Source: Clostridiales bacterium | Lineage (GTDB): Bacteria; Bacillota; Clostridia; Lutisporales; Lutisporaceae | DNA: 5,129 nt | Direction of reading: 5' to 3' | Assembly (NCBI GenBank): GCA_012842725.1 | Contig: DUSG01000306.1 | Coordinates: forward strand, 1 to 5,129 | Shown here: positions 1-5,129 of the stretch, piece by piece | Layout: every line of letters begins with the position of its first letter | Numbering within the stretch: the first letter of the stretch is position 1 | Position numbers and translations under genes: made by a program | Notes under the pieces: generated by a model | Seen by the model: only the letters and a program-made list of their open reading frames with translations | Told to the model about the DNA's origin: nothing | The model's database searches: none

Positions 1-6
1 CTCCTT
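1..6 (-). promoter_or_regulatory. Ribosome-binding site of a gene leaving to the left
   Basis: The first six bases, CTCCTT, read AAGGAG on the minus strand, inside ATAAAAGGAG. This is a near-perfect Shine-Dalgarno sequence. A start codon 5 to 10 bases further would fall just outside the window, so a minus-strand gene probably begins there. The start codon itself is not visible, so this stays an inference. Confidence 0.4.
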
Positions 7-47
7 TTATGTTATGTTTGGTGGTGGTTAACTAACATTTTAAAGGG

Positions 48-64
48 AAGTGCAGATAAGTGCA
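48..64. repeat. Direct repeat AAGTGCA x2, 10-bp spacing
   Basis: AAGTGCA occurs at 48-54 and again at 58-64, separated by GAT. The 10-base period places both copies on the same face of the helix, as in many two-site operators. It lies between the possible minus-strand promoter and the minus-strand ribosome-binding site. No regulator can be named, and a chance repeat in AT-rich DNA is possible. Confidence 0.4.
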
Positions 65-80
65 TTATTTTTTTGATAAA

Positions 81-118
81 AATAAATGTTGAAGCTTAAA
101 CACACCCCAACATTTATT
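81..118. repeat. 11-bp perfect inverted repeat, operator or hairpin
   Basis: AATAAATGTTG at 81-91 is exactly repeated in inverted form as CAACATTTATT at 108-118, with a 16-base spacer. On the + strand the second arm is followed, after nine other bases, by a T-rich tract (127-139), which is too far away for a standard intrinsic terminator. On the minus strand the repeat overlaps a possible TATAAT -10 box (116-121) and the start of the leader. It could therefore be an operator or a 5' leader hairpin for the left-hand gene. The dyad is directly visible; its function is inferred. Confidence 0.55.
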
Positions 119-143
119 ATAGAACCTTTTTTGTTTTTGTTAG
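116..143 (-). promoter_or_regulatory. Possible minus-strand promoter
   Basis: Read on the minus strand, 121-116 is TATAAT, a perfect -10 box. The hexamer 143-138 is CTAACA, matching four of six positions of the -35 consensus, with a 16-base spacer. It would drive the gene inferred beyond the left edge. AT-rich DNA produces such matches often, so support is weak beyond the perfect -10 box and its position. Confidence 0.28.
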
Positions 144-317
144 CACTTTAAAAAAGTATCTGAATATACTAATATTTTTTATGCAAGAAACAAATGTTAA
201 CGAAAAGTTCTAGTTTATAACATGTAGTAAAAATGAAATTATATGATAAAAAAGAAACCTTTTCATAAACTATAAGTCTAATATAACATTGATATATAAA
301 ACTAAATATCTCAAATA

Positions 318-337
318 TAAAACGTAATAAAACGTAA
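318..337 (+). repeat. Tandem 10-bp repeat TAAAACGTAA x2
   Basis: TAAAACGTAA occurs twice with no spacer (318-327 and 328-337), directly before and slightly overlapping the ribosome-binding site AAGGTG (336-341) of the next gene. The second copy supplies the first bases of that site. It may be a slippage duplication in the 5' untranslated region or a phased protein-binding site. Confidence 0.6.
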
Positions 338-347
338 GGTGAATAAT

Positions 348-1100
348 ATGAGTATTTTCATTGAAAAACCTAATCTTCCAATCAAAAAAGTAAAAACCGT
401 TTTAATAGATTATAGGGTTGATAGTGACATATTATCATCATTAGAAGAAATGGGGATAGATACAATAAAAACTGTTTGCTGTAATGAATTATATGATGCA
501 ATAAAAGGACATCCTGATATACTCATTCATCATGTAATAGGAGAAAATATAGTCATAGCACCCAATGTATATGAAAAACTAGCACCAAGATTTATAAAAA
601 AAGGATTTGCACTGACAAAAGGTGCTACATGGCTACATAGAAACTATCCCTTCAATATAGCATATAATGTATTGAGAATCGGTAATTTGGCCTTTCACAA
701 TACGAAATACACAGATTCTGAAATTCTTAAGCTGTACGAAAAATATAATATAAAACTAATACATATGAATCAGGGTTATGCAAAGTGTTCGGTATGTGTT
801 GTTAGTGAAAATTCAGCTATTACTCACGATAGGGGCGTTGCAAAAGTTTTAGAAAACAATGGGATAGAAGTACTGATCATAGAACCTGGAGATATAGTAT
901 TAGAACAGTTAAATTATGGGTTTATAGGTGGATCTACCGGTTTGCTTTCAAAAGACACAATGGCCTTTTCCGGGGAAATATACCAAATGAAAGATTACGA
1001 AAAAATACTGGAATTTTTGGATTCAAAAGGCGTTAATATAAAAATACTTAGTAAAAAGAAAATCATGGACATTGGGTCAATAATACCTATAAGCTATTGA
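348..1100 (+). CDS. DUF6873 family protein, GME (pentein) fold, function unknown
   Basis: The product is a 250-residue cytosolic protein with no signal peptide or membrane segment. I assign it to the DUF6873 family from recalled family motifs: GHPDILIHH (54-62), YPFNIAYN (100-107), FHNTKYTD (116-123), NQGYAKCSVC (141-150), NYGFIGGSTG (189-198) and FSGE (207-210). The family is predicted to adopt the fold of guanidinium-modifying enzymes such as arginine deiminase, but no reaction is established to my knowledge. Those enzymes use a cysteine near the C-terminus. Here no cysteine follows C150, and the glycine-rich loop reads GGSTG, so catalysis of the usual kind is doubtful. I chose ATG at 348 because AAGGTG (336-341) sits six bases upstream. 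An in-frame GTG at 339 lies inside that site and is unlikely to be used. The gene is followed after 83 bases by ytxC in the same direction, and no terminator is seen between them. Confidence 0.75.
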   Translation: MSIFIEKPNLPIKKVKTVLIDYRVDSDILSSLEEMGIDTIKTVCCNELYDAIKGHPDILIHHVIGENIVIAPNVYEKLAPRFIKKGFALTKGATWLHRNYPFNIAYNVLRIGNLAFHNTKYTDSEILKLYEKYNIKLIHMNQGYAKCSVCVVSENSAITHDRGVAKVLENNGIEVLIIEPGDIVLEQLNYGFIGGSTGLLSKDTMAFSGEIYQMKDYEKILEFLDSKGVNIKILSKKKIMDIGSIIPISY

Positions 1101-1138
1101 ATTTCAAAGCATTTGAGGAAAAATTGGTGCTGAATAAT

Positions 1139-1151
1139 TGTTACAGTAACA
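1139..1151. repeat. Short dyad TGTTAC-A-GTAACA upstream of ytxC
   Basis: A perfect 6-bp inverted repeat with a single central base lies in the 83-base gap between the DUF6873 gene and ytxC, 32 bases before the ytxC start. The one-base centre is too tight for an RNA hairpin without losing pairs, so a DNA-binding site for a dimeric regulator is the more natural reading. No T-run follows, so it is not a terminator. No sigma-A or sporulation-sigma promoter could be placed with confidence beside it. Confidence 0.4.
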
Positions 1152-1183
1152 CAAATAATACTTAACAGGAAGGAGTTGAGCAG

Positions 1184-2092
1184 ATGTACTTAACAACAAT
1201 TGCTGTTAGAAATAATGATGAGAAAGTTAAAGCTCACATATTTTCCGGATTAGAAGAAATAAAAAAGTCAGATATCAACATCACACATGAAGAGTATACA
1301 GCCGGGGATACGGTTTTCATAAAGTGTGGATTAAAGGAAGGATTCATGTCAAAACTGGTGGAAAGCAAGAACAGCGATGAATTTAGATATTCATTAGCTC
1401 AAATATTGTGTGATGTTATAATAAATAACTATGAATCAAAAATTTTAAAGAAGATAATCAAAGATTATTACTTATATTTGACAGATTCGGAGAAAGAATT
1501 GATATATGAAAATTCATTAAAACTTATAAGACAAGAAGACGAAAGCAAAGATGGGTTTTATGGACAGACCAGGCGTACAAAAATCATTAGGAAAATACTT
1601 AATTATTTGAAGTCAGAAAACTTTATAATAATTGATGGATTTGTGAACTTTAGATTGACAGATTATATAAAAGAACTCGGAGATATAGTAGATAAGGTAG
1701 TAGAAGAGTATATCGCCGAAAAGGAATATAATGAGTTTATAAGACTCCTTAGATATTTTGTTGAGATTCAAGAATCAAAGCTTGATACCATAAATATAAT
1801 ACCTTCTGAGGAAGGAAATTATTTTTTAATAGATAGCATGAAAAAACCAATAAATTGTGAATGCTTTGAAGAACTAAAATCAGAAATTGCGGATAGCAAT
1901 ATAAATTATGATGATTTGCTGATAAGCACACTTATTACAATTGCTCCAAAAAAGATTATAATTCATGAGCCTCAGTGTTTTAAGAACAAAGAATTACTTA
2001 AAACAATTAATAATATTTTTTATGATAGGACTGATATTTGCAGAGAATGTGATATATGCAGCGGTTTAAAGGAAAATAAGGAATTAAATTGA
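1184..2092 (+). CDS. ytxC: Putative sporulation protein YtxC
   Basis: The product has 302 residues, close to the usual YtxC length of roughly 280 to 300, and is mostly helical and charged with no signal peptide or membrane segment. The biochemical function of the family is unknown; it is grouped with sporulation proteins because of its distribution in endospore formers. Segments that fit the family are GDTVFIKCGL (41-50), FRYSLAQILCDVIINNYE (67-84) with the following ILKKIIKDYY, the IRKILNYL helix (135-142), FIIIDGFVNFRL (147-158) and a C-terminal APKKIIIHEP (254-263). The tail carries C286, C289 and C292 in a CxxCxxC pattern, suggesting a metal or Fe-S site (inference). ATG at 1184 follows AAGGAG (1170-1175) by eight bases. 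ytxC also neighbours thrS in Bacillus subtilis, which supports the call. Its stop codon overlaps a possible alternative start of the next gene (TGATG, 2090-2094). Confidence 0.85.
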   Translation: MYLTTIAVRNNDEKVKAHIFSGLEEIKKSDINITHEEYTAGDTVFIKCGLKEGFMSKLVESKNSDEFRYSLAQILCDVIINNYESKILKKIIKDYYLYLTDSEKELIYENSLKLIRQEDESKDGFYGQTRRTKIIRKILNYLKSENFIIIDGFVNFRLTDYIKELGDIVDKVVEEYIAEKEYNEFIRLLRYFVEIQESKLDTINIIPSEEGNYFLIDSMKKPINCECFEELKSEIADSNINYDDLLISTLITIAPKKIIIHEPQCFKNKELLKTINNIFYDRTDICRECDICSGLKENKELN

Positions 2093-2102
2093 TGAATCAT
2101 GC

Positions 2103-2151
2103 CACCTGTTTATATGATATAATTACTATTAATTATTCATGTAGACAGGTG
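2103..2151 (+). promoter_or_regulatory. RNA hairpin sequestering the DUF445 ribosome-binding site
   Basis: Bases 2103-2117 pair with 2137-2151 over 15 consecutive positions, including two G-U pairs (2110/2144 and 2113/2141), closing a 19-base loop. The base of the 3' arm is ACAGGTG, which contains AGGTG (2147-2151), the ribosome-binding site of the DUF445 gene, six bases before its ATG. When folded, that site would be hidden. No T-run follows, so it is not an intrinsic terminator. It begins 11 bases after the ytxC stop, so ribosomes finishing ytxC would reach only its first bases. Translational control, or protection of the mRNA, is inferred. Confidence 0.6.
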
Positions 2152-2157
2152 AATTTT

Positions 2158-2757
2158 ATGTACAAAATACTTATATCTACTATCATTGGTGGTATAATTG
2201 GTTGGATAACCAACATTATTGCAATAAAAATGCTATTTAAACCGACAAAACCTTTTAGAATAAGAGCATTGGGTTTAGAGATTCAGGGATTATTACCAAA
2301 ACGTAGATTTGAGATTGCCAAAGTTATAGGAGAAACAATAGAAGAAGAGTTAATAGATTTTAAGGAGATATTTGAAAGAATAGTTGATGATGAAAACTGT
2401 TTAAGAATAGTAAATTTAGTCAAGAGTAAAGTTACTCAAGCTATTAATCAAAAGCTTCCATTATTAATGCCTCAGATATTAAAAAATATATTAATTCAAT
2501 ATGTTGAAGAACAAATAGAAAAAGAATCAAAAAAAATATTAGAGGATTTAATAGAAAATATATATGAAAAAACTTCACAAGATATCAAAATAGGGAAAAT
2601 AGTTGAAGAGAAAATTAATATGTTTGATTTAGCAAAAATAGAAGAAATAACTTTGAAAATTGCAAGGAAAGAGTTGAAACATATTGAAATGCTGGGAGGA
2701 GTTCTTGGAGCAATAATTGGTTTGCTTCAGGGATTAATTTTATTTTTATTTATTTAG
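2158..2757 (+). CDS. Short DUF445 family membrane protein
   Basis: The product is 199 residues long. A hydrophobic N-terminal segment (about 4-26) carries the DUF445 signature GGIIGWITNIIAIKMLFKP (11-29), followed by IQGLLPKRRFEIAKVIG (42-58). A long charged helical middle (about 60-175) leads to a second membrane segment near the C-terminus (about 179-198, with GAIIGLLQGLI). Many family members, such as YheB of Bacillus, are nearly twice as long; this compact form keeps both membrane ends and appears intact. The family's role is not established; a membrane-anchored structural or envelope role is only a guess. ATG at 2158 was chosen because the family homology starts there and AGGTG lies six bases upstream. 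An in-frame ATG at 2092, overlapping the ytxC stop and preceded by AAGGA (2078-2082), would add a 22-residue extension that does not resemble the family. Confidence 0.87.
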   Translation: MYKILISTIIGGIIGWITNIIAIKMLFKPTKPFRIRALGLEIQGLLPKRRFEIAKVIGETIEEELIDFKEIFERIVDDENCLRIVNLVKSKVTQAINQKLPLLMPQILKNILIQYVEEQIEKESKKILEDLIENIYEKTSQDIKIGKIVEEKINMFDLAKIEEITLKIARKELKHIEMLGGVLGAIIGLLQGLILFLFI

Positions 2758-2759
2758 TA

Positions 2760-2788
2760 TTGACAGAATACTATATTACCGTTAAAAT
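2760..2788 (+). promoter_or_regulatory. Strong sigma-A-type promoter of thrS
   Basis: TTGACA (2760-2765) is a perfect -35 box and TAAAAT (2783-2788) a five-of-six -10 box, with the ideal 17-base spacer. Transcription would start near 2795, about 20 bases before T-box Stem I. The -35 box begins two bases after the DUF445 stop codon, so thrS has its own promoter and could also be reached by read-through from upstream. Confidence 0.8.
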
Positions 2789-2814
2789 ATAATAATCAAA
2801 TAAATAAATGCATT

Positions 2815-3022
2815 GAAGAGGACGAGTAAAACAACTGGAACCAAAAGAGAGGAAGTGTCATAGGCTGAAAGCACTTCTTGGGGAAAGTGTTTGAAAACCA
2901 CCTCGGAGCAGAGAGCTGAATTCAGTAAGCTTTTCCGTTGATTACGTTATAATCTTAGAGTGATAAATTAGGGTGGAACCGCGATATACTCTCGCCCCTT
3001 TTGGGACGAGAGTTTTTGTTTT
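2815..3022 (+). promoter_or_regulatory. Threonine T-box riboswitch (thrS leader)
   Basis: This is a tRNA-sensing leader that allows transcription of thrS when uncharged tRNA-Thr accumulates. Stem I opens with GAAGAGGACGAGTA. CGAG (2823-2826) pairs with CTCG (2902-2905), AGAGAG lies at 2846-2851, GGAAGTG (2851-2857) pairs with CACTTCT (2872-2878), and the distal loop holds GGCTG (2863-2867). The specifier triplet is ACC at 2897-2899, a threonine codon, preceded by GAAA and followed by a purine as expected. A further stem pairs 2911-2917 with about 2928-2935. The T-box core AGGGTGGAACCGCG is at 2970-2983; TGGA (2974-2977) would pair with the tRNA acceptor end. The antiterminator pairs AGGG (2970-2973) with CCCT (2996-2999) and GCG (2981-2983) with CGC (2993-2995), competing with the terminator. 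The specifier and the downstream gene agree. Confidence 0.96.
2988..3022 (+). terminator. T-box regulated intrinsic terminator
   Basis: ACTCTCG (2988-2994) pairs with CGAGAGT (3007-3013). After one unpaired A (3006), CCC pairs with GGG around a T-rich loop. A TTTTTGTTTT tract (3013-3022) follows. Bases 2993-2999 are shared with the antiterminator, which makes the two folds mutually exclusive. It ends 26 bases before the thrS start codon. Confidence 0.93.
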
Positions 3023-3048
3023 AATAAAATCGAATAGGAGGATGGAAT

Positions 3049-4959
3049 ATGATAAAAATAACACTGAAAGATGGTTCAGTTAGAGAATATGAAAAAGGTA
3101 TAAAAGTAAGTGAAGTTGTAGCTTCAATAGGACCTGGTTTGCTTAAAGCTGCTTTGGCTGCTAAGGTAAACGGAAAATTATACGAACTTAATGATAGTAT
3201 TGAAGAAGATGCTGTATTGGAAGTATTGACTTTTGATGATGAAGAGGGAAGATTGGCTTTCAGGCATACATCATCCCATATATTAGCTCAGGCGGTAAAA
3301 AGATTATATCCTGATGTAAAACTAGCTATCGGTCCAGCTATAGAAAATGGATTCTATTATGATTTTGACTCAGACAAGGCATTTACTGAGGCAGATTTAG
3401 AAATTATTGAGAAAGAAATGGAGAAAATAATTAAAGAAGATTATAAAATTGAAAAATTTGTACTTCCAAGAGAAGAAGCTATTAAATTTATGGAAGAAAA
3501 AGGTGAAATTTATAAAGTTGAACTTATAAAAGATTTGAAAGAAGATGAGGTTATTTCATTCTATAAACAAGGAGAATTTGTTGATCTGTGTGCAGGACCT
3601 CATGTACCTTCGACAGGAAAGGTTAAGGCTTTTAAACTTCTTAATGTTGCCGGGGCTTATTGGAGAGGAAATGAGAAAAACAAAATGCTCCAAAGGATTT
3701 ATGGTACATCCTTTATGAAAAAAAGTCAGTTAGATGAATATTTAAATATGCTGGAAGAAGCTAAGAAAAGGGATCATAGGAAACTTGGAAAAGAACTTGA
3801 TTTGTTCAGTATTCAGGAAGAAGGCCCAGGATTTCCATTTTTCCATCCAAAAGGAATGATACTGAGAAATATTCTTGAAGATTTTTGGAGGAAGGAGCAT
3901 AAAAAGAAAGGTTATCAAGAGATTAAAACACCTATAATTCTTAATGCAGATCTTTGGCATAGATCAGGACATTGGGATCACTATAAAGAAAACATGTATT
4001 TTACTAAAATCGATGAACAAGATTTTGCTGTGAAACCTATGAATTGCCCTGGCGGTATGTTAATGTATAAAAGAGAACTTCATAGTTATAGAGAACTTCC
4101 AATACGAATGGCAGAATTAGGTTTAGTTCATAGACATGAGATTTCAGGTGCCCTGCATGGTTTAATGAGAGTTAGATGCTTTACTCAAGACGATGCTCAT
4201 ATATTCATGATGCCTTCTCAAATAAAAGATGAAATAATCGGCGTTATTGAGATGGTAGACTATTTTTACAATATATTCGGATTTAAGTACCATGTTGAAT
4301 TATCGACAAGACCTGAAAAATCAATGGGTTCTGATGAAGATTGGGAAATTGCAACCAATGCATTGAAGGAAGCGTTAGAAGCAAAAGGAATCAGTTATAA
4401 AATCAATGAAGGTGACGGAGCTTTTTATGGTCCTAAGATAGATTTTCATCTACAAGATTGTATAGGACGTACATGGCAATGCGGCACAATTCAATTGGAT
4501 TTCCAAATGCCAGAAAGATTTGATTTGACATATATTGGTAGTGACGGAGAAAAACATAGGCCTGTCATGATACATCGTGTGATATTTGGTAGCATAGAAA
4601 GGTTTATAGCTATACTTACTGAGCATTTTGCAGGTGCTTTTCCAGTTTGGATTGCACCGGTGCAAGTAGTGGTAATACCTGTTTCAGAGAAACATTATGA
4701 ATATGCAAAAGAAGTTGAACAAAGATTAAATGATTTAGAAATCAGGGTAGAATCTGATTTAAGAAGCGAAAAGGTAGGATATAAAATTAGAGAAGCACAA
4801 TTGAAAAAGGTACCTTATATGCTGATTGTAGGAGACAAAGAAGTAGAAGATTCCAGCGTTTCAGTAAGGGACAGAAAAGACGGCGATATAGGTGGTATGA
4901 AACTCGAAGCTTTTGTAGAGCGAATAATGGATGAAATAAAAAATAAAGTAAACAGGTAA
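3049..4959 (+). CDS. thrS: Threonyl-tRNA synthetase
   Basis: This class II aminoacyl-tRNA synthetase joins threonine to tRNA-Thr and removes mischarged serine. The 636 residues match the full bacterial length. In order: an N-terminal TGS domain (about 1-61); an editing domain with HTSSH (H73, H77) and CAGPH (C181, H185); a catalytic core (about 240-530) with class II motif 2 (RHE, 362-364) and zinc ligands C333 in MNCPGG, H384 in DDAH and H509 in MIHR, followed by motif 3 (SIERFIAIL, 515-523); and an anticodon-binding domain (about 535-636) starting at VWIAPVQVVVIPV. All zinc and editing residues known from the E. coli enzyme are present, so it should be active and able to proofread. ATG at 3049 follows AGGAGG (3036-3041) by seven bases. 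Expression is governed by the T-box and by the promoter at 2760. No intrinsic terminator is seen after the stop. Confidence 0.99.
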   Translation: MIKITLKDGSVREYEKGIKVSEVVASIGPGLLKAALAAKVNGKLYELNDSIEEDAVLEVLTFDDEEGRLAFRHTSSHILAQAVKRLYPDVKLAIGPAIENGFYYDFDSDKAFTEADLEIIEKEMEKIIKEDYKIEKFVLPREEAIKFMEEKGEIYKVELIKDLKEDEVISFYKQGEFVDLCAGPHVPSTGKVKAFKLLNVAGAYWRGNEKNKMLQRIYGTSFMKKSQLDEYLNMLEEAKKRDHRKLGKELDLFSIQEEGPGFPFFHPKGMILRNILEDFWRKEHKKKGYQEIKTPIILNADLWHRSGHWDHYKENMYFTKIDEQDFAVKPMNCPGGMLMYKRELHSYRELPIRMAELGLVHRHEISGALHGLMRVRCFTQDDAHIFMMPSQIKDEIIGVIEMVDYFYNIFGFKYHVELSTRPEKSMGSDEDWEIATNALKEALEAKGISYKINEGDGAFYGPKIDFHLQDCIGRTWQCGTIQLDFQMPERFDLTYIGSDGEKHRPVMIHRVIFGSIERFIAILTEHFAGAFPVWIAPVQVVVIPVSEKHYEYAKEVEQRLNDLEIRVESDLRSEKVGYKIREAQLKKVPYMLIVGDKEVEDSSVSVRDRKDGDIGGMKLEAFVERIMDEIKNKVNR

Positions 4960-5030
4960 AAGGTATAGACATATCATATAAATGGTAGTTTTTTAGACAA
5001 TATAGGGAAGTTGTAAAATAAAATGCCGTA

Positions 5031-5116
5031 ATATATAGAAAACTCATGGTAATCCATTGTAAAATGTTTAATAACCAAAGAAAAACATTAGCAAAGGAGT
5101 ACCATGAGTTATATAT
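5031..5116 (+). promoter_or_regulatory. Long imperfect hairpin enclosing a ribosome-binding site
   Basis: ACTCATGGTA (5042-5051) pairs perfectly with TACCATGAGT (5100-5109). The helix then continues with ATATATA (5031-5037) against TATATAT (5110-5116), interrupted only by a four-base GAAA bulge (5038-5041), giving 17 pairs. Inside, AATGTTT (5063-5069) pairs with AAACATT (5083-5089), making a nested structure. A strong AAAGGAG (5093-5099) lies between the inner and outer helices, and the ATG at 5104 is within the outer helix. A smaller alternative hairpin, ATGG (5046-5049) with CCAT (5054-5057), would compete with the outer helix. It looks like a 5' leader controlling the next gene, although a terminal inverted repeat of an element entering from the right is also possible. 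No T-run follows, so it is not a terminator of thrS. Confidence 0.5.
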
Positions 5117-5129
5117 GAATAATAACACA
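5115..5129 (+). CDS. Possible start of a downstream gene, cut by the window end
   Basis: Downstream of AAAGGAG (5093-5099) there are two ATGs. The one at 5104 is only four bases after the site and encodes just four residues (MSYI) before TGA at 5116-5118. The second, at 5115, overlaps that stop as ATGA and stays open to the window end (MNNNT). This could be a tiny leader peptide coupled to a real gene, or simply the first bases of a gene whose true start lies beyond the edge. In many Firmicutes thrS is followed by infC, but these few residues do not allow identification. Confidence 0.22.

Larger units (their letters stand above)
1..347. other. Probable divergent intergenic region, no gene seen
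   Basis: No convincing coding sequence lies in this AT-rich stretch. All three forward frames close within the first 100 bases and have no start with a ribosome-binding site. The visible content is a minus-strand ribosome-binding site at the very left edge, a phased direct repeat at 48-64, an 11-bp inverted repeat at 81-118, a possible minus-strand promoter at 116-143 and a tandem 10-bp repeat at 318-337. I infer that it separates a minus-strand gene, starting outside the window, from the + strand gene at 348. The + strand promoter could not be placed with confidence, because many A/T-rich hexamers fit weakly. Confidence 0.6.

Noticed and set aside
1..99. Open frame from base 1 to a stop at 97-99, tryptophan- and leucine-rich, as the end of an upstream gene
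   Set aside because: Only 32 codons with unusual composition, and the region crosses the direct and inverted repeats. The minus-strand ribosome-binding site at 1-6 points to a divergent gene instead. A + strand gene ending at 29-31 or 33-35 in another frame cannot be fully excluded.
260..287. TTTTCA - 16 bases - TATAAC as promoter of the gene at 348
   Set aside because: Four of six and five of six matches, but several equally good A/T-rich combinations occur nearby (for example TTGATA at 289 with TATAAA at 316, whose spacer is 21 bases). None stands out enough to annotate.
339..347. GTG at 339 as start of the DUF6873 gene
   Set aside because: The GTG is part of the ribosome-binding site AAGGTG, which is ideally spaced for the ATG at 348.
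1749..1931. Minus-strand open frame inside ytxC
   Set aside because: Antisense shadow of a real gene, with no ribosome-binding site and no family resemblance. The same applies to the minus-strand frames inside thrS (3742-3960, 4450-4665) and across its 3' end (4787-5128).
2103..2157. Hairpin at 2103-2151 as an intrinsic terminator of ytxC
   Set aside because: Only four T residues follow, and the stem base is the ribosome-binding site of the next gene.
4989..4994. T-run after thrS as a terminator
   Set aside because: No stable stem precedes the six T residues.
5011..5039. TTGTAA - 17 bases - TATAGA as a promoter for the gene to the right
   Set aside because: Both boxes match only four of six positions, and the -10 box lies within the AT-rich arm of the inverted repeat. 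Too weak to list.

Overview
The window reads as chromosomal DNA from a low-GC, endospore-forming Firmicute, most likely a member of the Clostridia. The grounds are its AT-rich composition and A/T-ending codons, strong AGGAGG-type ribosome-binding sites, a threonine T-box leader, and a ytxC-family sporulation gene close to thrS, an arrangement also known from Bacillus. The species cannot be named from the sequence.

Layout, all complete genes on the + strand: (1) A non-coding stretch of about 340 bases opens the window. The left edge carries a perfect ribosome-binding site on the minus strand, so this is probably a divergent intergenic region with a second gene leaving to the left. It contains an 11-bp inverted repeat and two 10-bp-period direct repeats. 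(2) 348-1100 encodes a 250-residue protein that I assign to the DUF6873 family (GME/pentein fold). (3) 1184-2092 encodes a YtxC-family sporulation protein with a C-terminal CxxCxxC cluster. (4) 2158-2757 encodes a short DUF445 membrane protein. Its ribosome-binding site lies inside a 15-bp hairpin, and an in-frame alternative start overlaps the ytxC stop. (5) 2758-3048 holds a strong sigma-A-type promoter and a complete threonine T-box with ACC specifier, antiterminator and terminator. (6) 3049-4959 is thrS, threonyl-tRNA synthetase, with every zinc-binding and editing residue in place. (7) The last 170 bases have no clear terminator but hold a long imperfect inverted repeat enclosing a ribosome-binding site, probably the leader of a gene that begins at or beyond the right edge.

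Genes 2 to 4 run in one direction with short gaps (83 and 65 bases), no visible intrinsic terminators and close spacing, so they are probably co-transcribed. The transcript could read through into the T-box, where uncharged tRNA-Thr would decide whether it continues into thrS. thrS also has its own promoter immediately after the DUF445 stop codon.

Nothing here amounts to an undescribed multi-gene system. The best leads are the two RNA hairpins at translation starts (2103-2151 and 5031-5116) and the GME-fold protein that lacks a cysteine in its C-terminal part.
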